A DNA stretch of 64,000 nt from Catellatospora coxensis (lineage in GTDB: Bacteria > Actinomycetota > Actinomycetes > Mycobacteriales > Micromonosporaceae), in NCBI RefSeq assembly GCF_016862635.1, contig NZ_BONI01000026.1, positions 40,552-104,551 on the forward strand, given 5' to 3'. The notes beneath the pieces were generated by a model that saw only the letters and a program-made list of their open reading frames with translations, did no database searches and had not been told where the DNA came from. The translations under genes were made by a program, and so were the position numbers. Of this stretch, positions 17,394 to 26,540 are shown one piece after another; the first letter of the stretch is position 1, and every line of letters starts with the position of its first letter.

Positions 17394-18239
17394 TCAGTCC
17401 AGCACCTCCACGATGTCACCGACGCTGATCGTACGATCCTCGGGGGAGCGCCCGCCCGGTTCGGGCCGCACCGTCAGCTGGAGACCGAAAAGGAGCTTCT
17501 GGTCGACGTTGCGTCGTTTGGCGAGAGTACGCAGTGGCTCCCGCCCCTGCTGCCCGGTGTCCTGGTCGATCGTCGCGACCGCACAGCGGGCGCACTCGCC
17601 GACGCCGTGGAACACGGCCCCGCCGATCCGGATTCGCCGGCCGACCCACTCGGCTTCGGCCCACGGCGTGGCGCCGCTGACCACTACGTTGGGGCGGAAC
17701 TGGATCATCGGCAGCGGCCGCTCAGGGTCGTCCGACACCGCCAGCCAGTCGTTGAACGCGTCCAGTGACGCGGTGTTGGCCAGCAGCAGCGGAGTGCCGT
17801 CGGCGAAACTCACCTCGGCACCGGAGCCGGCCGGAACCGGCCAGGGAACGAGGCTGGCGGCGGGGTTGTCGAGCCAGACCAGCCGGGCGGTGCGGCCCAG
17901 CAGTCGCTTGAGCCAGGCGTCCGCCTTGGGGCTGGCGGCGCGTACCGGTGCGGGCGGGCGCTGCCGGTACACCTGGACCTCGGTCGCCTCGCCGTCGGTC
18001 GGTTCGGCCAGATCGAGCGTGGCCAGCCCCGGTGCGTCCAGGGTCAGCCTGCCCGACCGAGATACCGCCCGCATCGTGACCAGTTCCCGGTGCTGGTGTT
18101 GGGACAGTCCGAGTCCGTCTTCGTCCACGATCAGCCAGCGCCGGTCGCCCTCCAGGCCCCAGGGCTCGACCATGGCCGTGTCCCGGTCCATCCGGCGGCA
18201 TCCCTTCACGGGATAGGTAAATATCGATGCCACTCGCAT
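17394..18239 (-). CDS. MOSC-domain protein (mARC/YcbX-like, MOSC_N + MOSC)
   Basis: A 281-residue protein with an N-terminal MOSC beta-barrel (ASIFTYPVKGCRRM, WGLEGDRRWLIVDEDG) and a C-terminal MOSC domain containing the conserved Cys in GECARCAVATIDQDTG and the QFRPNVVVSG strand. MOSC proteins bind molybdenum cofactor or transfer sulfur; this layout matches YcbX/mARC-like enzymes that reduce N-hydroxylated compounds. The C-terminal ferredoxin domain of YcbX is absent, so an external electron donor would be needed. ATG 18239 begins at the family's usual point. Monocistronic. Confidence 0.85.
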   Translation of the reverse strand: MRVASIFTYPVKGCRRMDRDTAMVEPWGLEGDRRWLIVDEDGLGLSQHQHRELVTMRAVSRSGRLTLDAPGLATLDLAEPTDGEATEVQVYRQRPPAPVRAASPKADAWLKRLLGRTARLVWLDNPAASLVPWPVPAGSGAEVSFADGTPLLLANTASLDAFNDWLAVSDDPERPLPMIQFRPNVVVSGATPWAEAEWVGRRIRIGGAVFHGVGECARCAVATIDQDTGQQGREPLRTLAKRRNVDQKLLFGLQLTVRPEPGGRSPEDRTISVGDIVEVLD

Positions 18240-18281
18240 CCGGTCAGGATGACACGACGCGGTGTGACGCCGCTACCCCGT

Positions 18282-18362
18282 CTGTCGTACCGTGATGTCG
18301 AGGAGCTGCTGGTCGGGCGCGGGTTCGAGGTCGACCACGGCACCGTGTTCCGGTGGGTCCGC
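18282..18362 (+). mobile_element. IS6-family transposase N-terminal scrap
   Basis: Translation gives LSYRDVEELLVGRGFEVDHG followed by TVFRWVR, the HTH region of IS6-family transposases. The DDE core and ends are missing. It sits in the short space between the MOSC gene and the EAL-type gene. Confidence 0.7.
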
Positions 18363-18412
18363 GGGGCACTGACGTTGCGCCCAGGCCGCCACCGCGGTCG
18401 GCAGCGGCTCGG

Positions 18413-20170
18413 TCAGCGTCGGGCAGGTGTCCGGAAGCCGGGACGGCTCAGCCCGGCCGGGTCGGGGTGGTCGATCCAGTATCTGACCTGCTGGTCGCTC
18501 ATGGGCCGGGCGAAGAGGCGGCCCTGCCCGTGGGTGCAGCGGGCCTGTAGGAGGTGGTCGAGTTCGGCTCGGCGCTCGATGCCCGCGGCGACGGTGTCGA
18601 GTCTCATCCGGTGGGCCAGGGCGATGATGCCGGCCACGAGTCCGGCCTGGTGCGGGGAGGTGGTGATGCTGCCGGTAAGGGCCCGGTCGAGCTTGAGGAC
18701 GTCGATCGGGGCGTGGCGGAGGTTGTCGAGGGCGGAGTGACCGGCGCTGAATTCGACGGCCACGCGGACACCTGCGCGCCGCAGCTCGGCCAGGTCTCGC
18801 CAGACCCGCTCGCCGTCACCCACCAGCAGCGTCTCGGCGATCCCCAAGGTCAGCCGGTGCGGGGCGAGCCCGGACCGGGCCAGGCTGCGCAGCACCTGTT
18901 CGAGGAACCCCGCGGTGTGGAACTGCCGCATGGAGACGTCGACGCTGACGTAGGGCAACGCGCCGGTGGGCGGGGCGGTCCAGGCCGCTGCGGCGGCCGC
19001 CGCCTGCGCCAGGACCCGGTTTCCGATCGATACGATGGCACCGGTGTCGCCGGTGACATCGAGGACCTGGCTGGGCGTGAGCCTTGCCCGCCCGGGGTCG
19101 CTCCAGCGCAGCAGGGCCTCGAACCCGACGGGCGCCTGGTCGGCCAGCCGCACGATCGGCTGGTACTCCAGGAAGAACTCGCCGGCGGGCATCGCCTGTC
19201 GCGGGCGGACGCGTTCGGCGCTCGAGGAGTCCAGGGCGGGGCCATGGTGGAACCAGTCGACCTTGCCTGCGGCTCTGGCGGTGTAGCGGTCGACATCGAG
19301 CTCGCATCGCAGGTCGGCGGCCGTGTTGCCGTCGGTGGCGAGCGGGACGCCGGCTCGGGCGGACGCCGGGCGTCCGTCGCGTTCGAGCGCGATGCCGTGA
19401 CCGCGTCCGTCGGGCGCCGGCCGTGGCCGTGGTCGCCGGGCGGGCGGCCGGGCCGGGGCGGGGCCCGCGGCGGCGAGCTGCTGGCGCTCGTGGAGGTGGG
19501 TGCTGATCGCGTGCAGGAACGCGACGACGCCGAGCATCTCGAACAGCTCCTCGACCGAGGCCGCCAGCAGGTACTCCATGTATGCGACGCCGGGGGTGGC
19601 GTGGCCGCCGCCGCCGCGGCCGACGAAGGCGCCGACGATCTCCATGCCGACCGCTCCGAGCATGAACAGCACGCCGCCGCTGGCGATCAGCAGCCGTATG
19701 CGCAGCGGCAGCCGGAGCAGGAACCGCAGGTAGGCGACGCAGAACACGAGCACGAGGGGCGTGGCGACCACGATCCAGGACAGGTAGGACGCCTTGCCCA
19801 GCTGCAGCACGCCGATCTTGCGGCTCATCTCGTGCATCTGGCTGATCTCGTCCATGGAAAGGAACGCGAAGACGAGCGACAGCATGCGCCAGTGGCCGGC
19901 GTCTCTGTCGCCCTTGGCGCGCGTGTCCTTGGCGATCTCCCACAGCACGTAGGTGGTCAGCATGAGCAGGGTGGTGGAGAACCAGGTCGGGAGGTTGCGC
20001 TCCTTGTCCACGTTGACGAAGGTCGTCCACCACGCGAAGCCCGGGACGAGCTCGCGCAGTCCCAACCCGTGGTAGAGGTAGTTGGCGACGAGGTTGAGCG
20101 TGTGCAGGGCGGCGACACAGCACAGCAGGAGGCGGGCGAACGGGCGGGGATCCGGCAGGTTGATTCTCAT
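18413..20170 (-). CDS. Multi-pass membrane sensor fused to a degenerate EAL domain
   Basis: A 585-residue protein. Residues about 10-245 form six or seven membrane helices of an uncharacterised domain that is also encoded alone at 25053. The EAL domain (about 335-575) keeps EALLRW and the Glu of GIAETLL. However, the metal-binding DDFG motif reads VEFS, the usual Asn of NxS is Asp (SVDVSMRQF), and QGY is QGRLFARP. The phosphodiesterase Asp pair is therefore missing, so it more likely binds c-di-GMP or signals by contact than hydrolyses it. I start at ATG 20170 because it aligns with the start of the paralogue (RINLPDPRP against SIGLPHIRA); GTG 20239 is possible. Confidence 0.8.
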   Translation of the reverse strand: MRINLPDPRPFARLLLCCVAALHTLNLVANYLYHGLGLRELVPGFAWWTTFVNVDKERNLPTWFSTTLLMLTTYVLWEIAKDTRAKGDRDAGHWRMLSLVFAFLSMDEISQMHEMSRKIGVLQLGKASYLSWIVVATPLVLVFCVAYLRFLLRLPLRIRLLIASGGVLFMLGAVGMEIVGAFVGRGGGGHATPGVAYMEYLLAASVEELFEMLGVVAFLHAISTHLHERQQLAAAGPAPARPPARRPRPRPAPDGRGHGIALERDGRPASARAGVPLATDGNTAADLRCELDVDRYTARAAGKVDWFHHGPALDSSSAERVRPRQAMPAGEFFLEYQPIVRLADQAPVGFEALLRWSDPGRARLTPSQVLDVTGDTGAIVSIGNRVLAQAAAAAAAWTAPPTGALPYVSVDVSMRQFHTAGFLEQVLRSLARSGLAPHRLTLGIAETLLVGDGERVWRDLAELRRAGVRVAVEFSAGHSALDNLRHAPIDVLKLDRALTGSITTSPHQAGLVAGIIALAHRMRLDTVAAGIERRAELDHLLQARCTHGQGRLFARPMSDQQVRYWIDHPDPAGLSRPGFRTPARR

Positions 20171-20368
20171 CGCGGTCTCAGGTCGACGGTCGGCCAACTC
20201 ACTTCGAGCGACCTGGCTGTCGGATATAACGGACGACACGCGTTCTCGTTCTCATCCCGCCGCTGACGACCGCACCATGGACCAGGCGGCCCGGGGCGGC
20301 GGCTACGGCGTGACGCCGGGCCCCGCGTTCGTGGCGGGAGGCGATGGAGCAGTGGCCGGCTGGATGGA

Positions 20369-20965
20369 TCAGTACGGCATGGGTACCTCCCGCGGCGGCG
20401 AGTCCGGCTCCTTGTAGCCACCGCGCTTCTGCCACCGGGGTAGCTTGACGGGTTCCTGCTCGACCGTCGTGTACGGGATCTGGCTGAGCAGGTGGCTGAT
20501 GACGTTGAGCCGCCCGCGTTTCTTGTCGTCGGTGTGCGCGATGTGCCAGGGCGCCCACGCGGAGTCGGTGCGGCGGAACATCTCGTCCCTGGCCCGTGAG
20601 TAGTCGTATCACCGGTTGCAGGACTGGACATCCAGCTGGGACGGCTTCCAGCGTTTGCGCCGGTCGACGAACCGGTCCCGCAGGCGCAGCGTCTGCTGTT
20701 CTCGGCTGACCTCCAGCCAGTACTTGAGCAGGATCACGCCGGAGTTCACGATGGCCTGCTCCACGGCAGGCACGACGTCGAGGAACTGGTCGGTCTCCTG
20801 CGACTTGCAGAAGCCCGTGACGAGCTCGACACCGGCGCGGTTGTACCAGCTCCGGTCGAAGATGACGACCTCACCGCCGGCGGGCAGGTGCGGGAGGTAG
20901 CGACGTGGGTCGGACGGTGCCGGAGGCCACGCCCACCAGATCGCATTGCCGACCCGCAGCGCTGC
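20369..20965 (-). pseudogene. ppk2: Polyphosphate kinase 2 (PPK2), 5'-truncated with a nonsense codon
   Basis: The minus strand encodes HLPAGGEVVIFDRSWYNRAG, then ILLKYWLEVSREQQ, then SQLDVQSCNR followed by TGA where PPK2 has Trp (SRWYDYSRARDEM). The same frame continues with YDYSRARDEMFRRTDSAWAPW, KKRGRLNVI and PHLLSQIPY-like residues to a natural end. So a single TGG to TGA change interrupts an otherwise readable C-terminal half. Upstream, the Walker A part (GKDAAGKGG in the family) is missing and a short in-frame deletion removes part of the following helix. PPK2 would interconvert polyphosphate and nucleotides; this copy cannot. Confidence 0.85.
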
Positions 20966-21022
20966 TGGGTCGGGTCCGATGTGAACGCCGCTACCTAGCC
21001 CGGGGGCACTACATTCGACGTC

Positions 21023-22171
21023 ATGCGGCGGGCATTGATCAAACTTGCCATCCAGGTGGCGTTGATACTCACTCTCTCCGCGATTTTCGTAACCCAGTTC
21101 GCCGGCGCCATCTTCACGACAAGCGGGCACCCGGATGCGTCCGAGCCGGACAGCCTGACCATGGCATACCGTTCCGACCAGGTTGAAGGAGTCCTGGTCG
21201 GGCTACAAGTCAGTGCCCAGTCCCTGTCAATGACGATCGAGGTCGTCCGGACAGGAGCCGTCGCCTTCGACCACGACGGTGAGCAGTTCTTCATCCCTGT
21301 GTTCCTGACAGCGACCGGCAGCGGGCGGCGGGTCGCTGACTGTTTCACCCACGGTTCCGGTGCGGTGGTGTCGGCAGTGCCCCAAGGCAGTGCGGCGCAG
21401 CAGATGCTCGCCGACGCTCAGCGCGTACGTTCACAGTGGTCCGAACCGCAGATGTCAGCTCTCCAGATCAATGTCCCCTTCAACCACTCCCAGGTGCTCT
21501 CCAGGATCGGCGTCACGTGTGACATCGCGCCAGAGGCGGCAGTGACTCGCTCACAGGCTCGTCGTGACGTCCGGTTGCCTGCGATGACCGTCGCCGGGAT
21601 GCTGATGTCCCGCACCTCCATCAAGCAGGCCCAGAGTGCGCCGACCTCGCTGTGCGTGACCCAGGAACTGCGCCTCGCCGCCTCCGAGCAGATCGACACG
21701 CTGGCTCCGTCTCCTGCCGTGACGGGAGACGGTGTCTGGAACGAGCTGTGGCCTGAGACAGCCGCGGCTCGCACGGCAGGACTGACCACCCTCGATGATC
21801 CTGCCGCAAGCAACATCTGGCGGTCCTGCTCTGCGGCACTCGACTGCCCGATGAGTTTCCTTCACAGGTTCGGGCGCTGCGCGACCGGAGTGAAGATGCC
21901 CGCGATACGCGCGTCCTTCCATGACCTGAACGCCGCCTCCGACCGCGATGGGCTCATTTTTCTCGCCGGCGCGCTCGTCGGGATCATCGGGGGTCTTATC
22001 GTCGAGGTCGTTCAATCGGGATTCGACGTCGCCGCCATGCGACGAGGCGGGACCACTGCGTCGGGCGACCGCCAGGTTCGACGCAGGGCCAACCGGCAGC
22101 TGATGCGGCGGCTGCCGGCACGGCGGAAGCGGGGATCCGTGCGGCCGACCCGGCGACGCGATACCGCTTGA
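21023..22171 (+). CDS. Hypothetical two-TM membrane protein
   Basis: A 382-residue protein I do not recognise. An N-terminal hydrophobic helix (IKLAIQVALILTLSAIFV) anchors it. About residues 45-310 would be extracytoplasmic with several Cys residues. A second helix (LIFLAGALVGIIGGLIVEV) comes near residue 320, followed by a very Arg-rich cytoplasmic tail. The layout suggests a membrane protein with a large external domain. No close neighbour on the same strand, and no clear ribosome-binding site before ATG 21023. Confidence 0.6.
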   Translation: MRRALIKLAIQVALILTLSAIFVTQFAGAIFTTSGHPDASEPDSLTMAYRSDQVEGVLVGLQVSAQSLSMTIEVVRTGAVAFDHDGEQFFIPVFLTATGSGRRVADCFTHGSGAVVSAVPQGSAAQQMLADAQRVRSQWSEPQMSALQINVPFNHSQVLSRIGVTCDIAPEAAVTRSQARRDVRLPAMTVAGMLMSRTSIKQAQSAPTSLCVTQELRLAASEQIDTLAPSPAVTGDGVWNELWPETAAARTAGLTTLDDPAASNIWRSCSAALDCPMSFLHRFGRCATGVKMPAIRASFHDLNAASDRDGLIFLAGALVGIIGGLIVEVVQSGFDVAAMRRGGTTASGDRQVRRRANRQLMRRLPARRKRGSVRPTRRRDTA

Positions 22172-22292
22172 GCCGGCGAAGCACGATCCGTGGTCGGCGC
22201 TCATCCCCACTGCCATAGGTCACGACACGAGGGCGTGGTGTCGTCGCCAAGGTGAATACTGAGCCGGTCTACACGAAGGCAGGGACCTGCCG

Positions 22293-23141
22293 TCACTTCA
22301 CGCTGACCGGCCACTCGACGCCGTACTTCGCCGCCGGCCCGGTGAGGCTGAACCAGCCGTCGGCGGGTACGGCCGAGGCGTCCTGGTATCGGCGCCCAAT
22401 CCGGTCGAGGAAAAGCCGCTGCGCCGCGCCGTTGTCGTCGACGTAATCGATGCCGAGCACCCACCTGTGGAGCACCTCCTTCGACCCGGTCACCGTGAAG
22501 TTGATGCCCTCCTGCTCGCCGGTCTTCAGCGTGATGCGGTGGTCGGTGAAGTACTCGGTCTTGCCGCTCATGATCTTCGGCTGCGCCTGGTCGAGGTCGG
22601 CGGAGAGCTTGATGGTGTCGGCCTGACCCTGACTGATGATGGATACGAGGGTGCCGTCGAGGACCGGCTCGGACTTCAGTTTCACGACGTCGATGCCCGT
22701 GATGCTGATGCCGTTCGACCGGTGGCCGGTCAGCAACAGCTTCACGACCACCTCCTTGACCGGCGCGCCGTCCTGCTGGACGAGGAAGTCGCCCCAGGCC
22801 TGGTCGATGCGGCCGGACTTCAGGCGCGCCGCGACAGGCCCGTCGCTCTCGGCGCGCCGCAGCGCCAGCTGGTCGGGGGCGTCGCCGACGTCGCTGCTCA
22901 GCGCGACGGTGAAGGCGTCCCTCGGCGGCTCGCTGCTCGCCGTCAGGGCGTCGGCGCCGCGGTTGACGAGGCTTTCCCCCACACCGGTGAAGAACGCGCC
23001 GACCGCGACGGTCACCAGCGCGCCGACGGCTGCCAGGATCTTCGCCCAACGGCTCTTGCGCTCCGCCGCCGGCGCGGCCGGTGGGGCCGCCGTCGTCTCC
23101 GGAGCGCTCGCCCCGCGTGCTCGCTTGCGCTGCTTCGCCAC
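22293..23141 (-). CDS. Hypothetical membrane-anchored protein
   Basis: A 282-residue protein with a charged, Pro/Ala-rich N-terminal segment (KQRKRARG), one membrane helix at about 33-52 (ILAAVGALVTVAVGAFFTGV) and an extracytoplasmic beta-rich domain (DAFTVALSSDV, VVVKLLLTGHRSNGISITGI, TDHRITLKTGEQEGINFTV). No known family is recognised. GTG 23141 lies 39 nt after the PQQ-propeller gene on the same strand, so the two are probably co-transcribed and may act together at the cell surface. Confidence 0.65.
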   Translation of the reverse strand: MAKQRKRARGASAPETTAAPPAAPAAERKSRWAKILAAVGALVTVAVGAFFTGVGESLVNRGADALTASSEPPRDAFTVALSSDVGDAPDQLALRRAESDGPVAARLKSGRIDQAWGDFLVQQDGAPVKEVVVKLLLTGHRSNGISITGIDVVKLKSEPVLDGTLVSIISQGQADTIKLSADLDQAQPKIMSGKTEYFTDHRITLKTGEQEGINFTVTGSKEVLHRWVLGIDYVDDNGAAQRLFLDRIGRRYQDASAVPADGWFSLTGPAAKYGVEWPVSVK

Positions 23142-23180
23142 TGCCTGTCACCGATTCCCTCAGCGTCGTCGTGTCTACGG

Positions 23181-24827
23181 TCAGCCCAGCCGGGCCGGCA
23201 CCATCGGTGCCAGCTCGCGGGCCAGCCCCGCGTGCCCCTGCGGGACCGTCACCTTGCCGATGCGGGCACCGACCCGGATATAGAGGTGCACGGTCGGCTC
23301 CGGGTATTCGAACGCGACGACCTCGATCGCCTCATCACCGAGGCCGAGGACCTTGACCGAGTCGTCGTTCTGGTTCCACAGTCTCGCCATCACCTGCGCG
23401 GCCTGCGCGGCGTCCGGGGCGACCCAGGCGATCCCGGCTGTCACCTCGGGGGCCTTCACCGAGGATGGTTCATACCGGCACCCGGCAGGCCGGGGCAGTG
23501 ACGTGTCGGCGACGACCGTCTGCAAGGGCTGCGCCTGGTAGGCGACACCCTTGGCCTTGGCGGCGAGCTCCGCCACCGTGAGCAGGTCGCAGCCGCTGGG
23601 CCACGAGTCCGGCGGCGCTCCACCGGCGAAGCCCTCCTCAGCCGCGGGTCGGAGCTTGTGGCCGGCCAGCATGATCGTGCGCGGTGTCTCCCGTCCCTCG
23701 GAGTAGTGGCTGACCACGATGTCGTCGATCACGGTCACCAGGGAGTCGTAATCGGCGTGGAGCAGGTGGGTCGGTGAGACGGCCATGCGGCCGCCGGCCG
23801 GGTCGATCTCGTACAGCCCGATCGGGAGCAGTGGCGCGGGCAGCCGCCCGAGCGCGAACAGCCGGCCCTGCGCCAGGGACAGCGAAACGATCGCGGCCGG
23901 CCGACTCCACCGGGCAGTGGCGTTCTCGCGGTCGATCGCGGTGATGATGTCGCCGCGGTCTTTGTCCCGGTAAGCCACGACGACCAGGTCGTCGGTCGTC
24001 GCCACCTGCGCGTCGGCCCGCCCCGGCGTCTGCGCGACGAGCAGCTCGCGACCGGTCTCGTCGACGATGGTCAGGCGTCCCTTGTCGCGCAGCACCGTGA
24101 CGTCCTCGTAGACGCTGAGGTTGTCGGCCGATGACTCGGTCTCGATGGAGACGTCGAACCGCCAGCCGGCGGCTCCGGAGCCGGGGTCCAGGGACTGCAG
24201 GTAGCGCTTCTTCTCGCAGAGCACCTCGACGACCGCCAGCGAGCCGTCCCCGACCAGCTCGTCGGCCTTGCAGCCCGCCTCGACGCGAACCTCCCATGCG
24301 GTATGGCCGTCGTCTACGTCCAGGCCGCGTAGCGTCGTGGTGCCCCACGCCGCGACGACCGCGTCGTCGGTCACGGCCAGCCGCAGCGGGAAGTCGCCGG
24401 GGGTCGGCAGCTGCCAGCGCACCGTGCCGTCGTCGAGGTCCAGCGCCGCAATCGCCGGTCGGGCGTGTTGGTAGTTCGACTCGATGATGACCGCGTCGGC
24501 GGTCAGCTTGCCGCCTCGGATGTAGTCGATGTTCACATCCCAGCCGGTCGGTGCGCCTGTCCACTTCACCTTGCCGGTACGCGTGTCGACGGCGGTGATC
24601 ACGCGGCCGCCGCCGGTGCGCTCGCTCCACATCAGGGCCGTCGCGTCATCGGGCGTCACGCCGATCGGCAGCCCGGCATCTTTGGAGGTCCACGCCGGGA
24701 TGAGGCGGTAGGAGCGGGGGTCCGGCAGCCGGCCCGACCACGAACATCGGACGACGACTGCGGCGGCCAGGACGACCAGCACCAGGAGGCTGCTGATGAT
24801 CCAGATCCTGCGGCGGGGATTGAGCAC
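23181..24827 (-). CDS. Membrane-anchored PQQ-like beta-propeller protein with DUF3558-like C-terminal domain
   Basis: A 548-residue protein. An N-terminal anchor helix (IWIISSLLVLVVLAAAVVV) is followed from about 40 to 385 by repeats ending in the propeller signature, e.g. VDTRTGKVKWTG, LDLDDGTVRWQL, DVDDGHTAWEV and IDRENATARWSRP. This is an eight-bladed PQQ-binding-like propeller. The C-terminal part (about 400-545: GCDLLTVAELAAKA, CRYEPSS) resembles the DUF3558 lipoprotein domain. No dehydrogenase catalytic residues are evident, so a scaffolding or binding role is more likely. First gene of a two-gene unit with the 22293 gene. Confidence 0.75.
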   Translation of the reverse strand: MLNPRRRIWIISSLLVLVVLAAAVVVRCSWSGRLPDPRSYRLIPAWTSKDAGLPIGVTPDDATALMWSERTGGGRVITAVDTRTGKVKWTGAPTGWDVNIDYIRGGKLTADAVIIESNYQHARPAIAALDLDDGTVRWQLPTPGDFPLRLAVTDDAVVAAWGTTTLRGLDVDDGHTAWEVRVEAGCKADELVGDGSLAVVEVLCEKKRYLQSLDPGSGAAGWRFDVSIETESSADNLSVYEDVTVLRDKGRLTIVDETGRELLVAQTPGRADAQVATTDDLVVVAYRDKDRGDIITAIDRENATARWSRPAAIVSLSLAQGRLFALGRLPAPLLPIGLYEIDPAGGRMAVSPTHLLHADYDSLVTVIDDIVVSHYSEGRETPRTIMLAGHKLRPAAEEGFAGGAPPDSWPSGCDLLTVAELAAKAKGVAYQAQPLQTVVADTSLPRPAGCRYEPSSVKAPEVTAGIAWVAPDAAQAAQVMARLWNQNDDSVKVLGLGDEAIEVVAFEYPEPTVHLYIRVGARIGKVTVPQGHAGLARELAPMVPARLG

Positions 24828-25052
24828 GGCGAGACCTTACCGATGTCGACTAATTTGGACCACTCGGCGAGGTCGGGGCCATGTGTCGTGCAGCGGACAC
24901 TCGTGGAGGACGCTCCTGCCGCTGCCGATCAGGCGCTGTCGCCCGTGCTGACCCGGCGCGAACTAGCGCACGGCGCGTACCCGCTGAAAAGCGGCAAAAG
25001 AGCATAAAGTTGGCGGCTGGATCACGTGGGCCGCCAACCGGGGGAGTAATCG

Positions 25053-25835
25053 ATGAGCATCGGGTTGCCGCACATCCGCGCACTGGCGCAGCGTCTGCTG
25101 TGGGCGCTGGTGGCCATACACGTGTGCAGCCTGGCCATCAACGTCGCCCACCACGGATTCGGCGTCGGCCGCGGCGAGCACCTCACCACCTGGCTGGCGA
25201 CGTTCTTCAACGTCGACGAGCAGCAGAACCTGCCGGCCTGGTTCTCCGCGAGCGTCCTGTTGCTCGCGGCGTGGCTGCTGTGGGAGACCGCGACCGCGGC
25301 AGCCGCCGCAGGGCAGCGCCGCTACGTGCGGCACTGGCGAATCCTCAGCCTCGTGTTCGTCGCCGTGTCGATCGACGACATGACCGACGCGCACCGGATC
25401 CTGCGCACCGGCGCCGTCGCCACGCTGGGCAACGCCTCGTCCTGGCTGCTGGTCATCGCCCCACTGGTGCTGGTGTTCGCGGCGGCGTACGTGCCGTTCG
25501 CACTGCACCTGCCCACGCGGACCCGTTGGCTGGTCGCCGGGTCAGCGGCCGCGTACGTCCTGGGCGTGACCGCCGTGGAGACCGTCGGCGCGCTGACCGG
25601 ACGCAACCTGCTGGCGCACCTGCCCGGCCAGACCCTCACCGGCACCGACTACGTCCGGTACCTGCTAGCGGCGTCGGTGGAGGAGCTGATCCAAGGAATC
25701 GCCGTCATCACCTTCGTGTACGCGGTCGGCTCGTGCCTGAACCGCTACCGCGACCTGGCTGCCGAGCCGCAGGCAGGCCAACCAGTCAGGACCGGCGCCT
25801 TCGCGACTGTGACCGTCTTGCCGCCGCGCCCGTAG
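25053..25835 (+). CDS. Stand-alone multi-pass membrane domain, paralogue of the 18413 sensor
   Basis: A 260-residue protein with six or seven membrane helices. It lines up along its length with residues 1-245 of the EAL protein. Shared positions include NVDEQQNLPAWFS (NVDKERNLPTWFS there), LLWE, HWRILSLVF, PLVLVFAAAY and YLLAASVEEL. The conserved Asp/Glu, Trp and His residues inside or next to helices suggest a ligand or haem/quinone site, but this is a guess. GGGGGAG precedes ATG 25053. Function unknown; monocistronic. Confidence 0.75.
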   Translation: MSIGLPHIRALAQRLLWALVAIHVCSLAINVAHHGFGVGRGEHLTTWLATFFNVDEQQNLPAWFSASVLLLAAWLLWETATAAAAAGQRRYVRHWRILSLVFVAVSIDDMTDAHRILRTGAVATLGNASSWLLVIAPLVLVFAAAYVPFALHLPTRTRWLVAGSAAAYVLGVTAVETVGALTGRNLLAHLPGQTLTGTDYVRYLLAASVEELIQGIAVITFVYAVGSCLNRYRDLAAEPQAGQPVRTGAFATVTVLPPRP

Positions 25836-25997
25836 AAAGCACCTCCCGGAGCGGGTACAGCGCCGGTCGTGTAGCAGGCGACCGGCTGACCGTGTCGTGC
25901 CTGGCAGAGGCAGCCGGTACGCCTGGCAGGCGGGGTGAACGTTCACCGGCGAGGATCCGCCGGGGCCGTCCGGACACCTCCGGTGTGAACGTGTCCA

Positions 25998-26540
25998 CTA
26001 CCTGCGGGTGTGCTGCGTGGACAGGTGCGTGGCGATGATGGGGTCGGTTTCGTCGTCGAACTGCCCGATCACCTGTTCGAGCAGGTCCTCCAGTGCCACC
26101 AGGCCGACAGTGGCCGGCCCGTCGGCGACCAGCGCGACCTGCGCGCGGTGCTCGCGCATGCTGCGGATCGCCGACATGACGCTCTGCCCAGGACGCAGCA
26201 GATGCGGCGGGGTGGCCAGCTCCGCTGCGGTGACATCCAGCGCGGCGGTGGTCGCTTTGAGCGCGTCGCGCACGTGCACGACGCCGGTGATGCGCCCGGT
26301 CGAGTCGGTGACGGCCAGCCGTGAGCGGCCCCGCCGCCGGGCGGTGTCCTCGACCCGTGATGCGCTGTCGCGGCCGTCGACACCGACGATCCGGCCCGCG
26401 GGGACCATCACCGTGTCGACCGTGGTGTTGTTCAGGGTGAGCATCGCCGACAGCAGGCGCTCGTCGGCGGGAGGCAGGGTGCCGTGCTCGGCTGATGCCG
26501 ACAGCAGCAGCTGCGCCCTCGGCGAGGACGAGATCGAGCG
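25998..26540 (-). pseudogene. C-terminal half of a CNNM/HlyC-CorC type CBS-pair membrane protein
   Basis: The frame reads LLLSASAEHGTLPPADERLL, then TVDTVMVPAGRIVGV and two CBS motifs (RSRLAVTDSTGRITGVVHV and QVALVADGPATVGLVALED), ending FDDETDPI. This is the linker and CBS pair of DUF21/CNNM transporters. The N-terminal membrane domain (about 190 residues) is missing: homology stops at about 26540. A start at 26444 would yield a 148-residue soluble CBS pair, so residual expression is possible, but transport is not. Confidence 0.75.

Noticed and set aside
20170..20239. GTG 20239 as start of the membrane-EAL protein
   Set aside because: The paralogue at 25053 begins at the position matching ATG 20170; the extra 23 residues have no counterpart.
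22222..22244. ACGACAC/GTGTCGT inverted repeat between convergent genes
   Set aside because: Only a 7-bp stem with a 9-nt loop; too weak to call a terminator.
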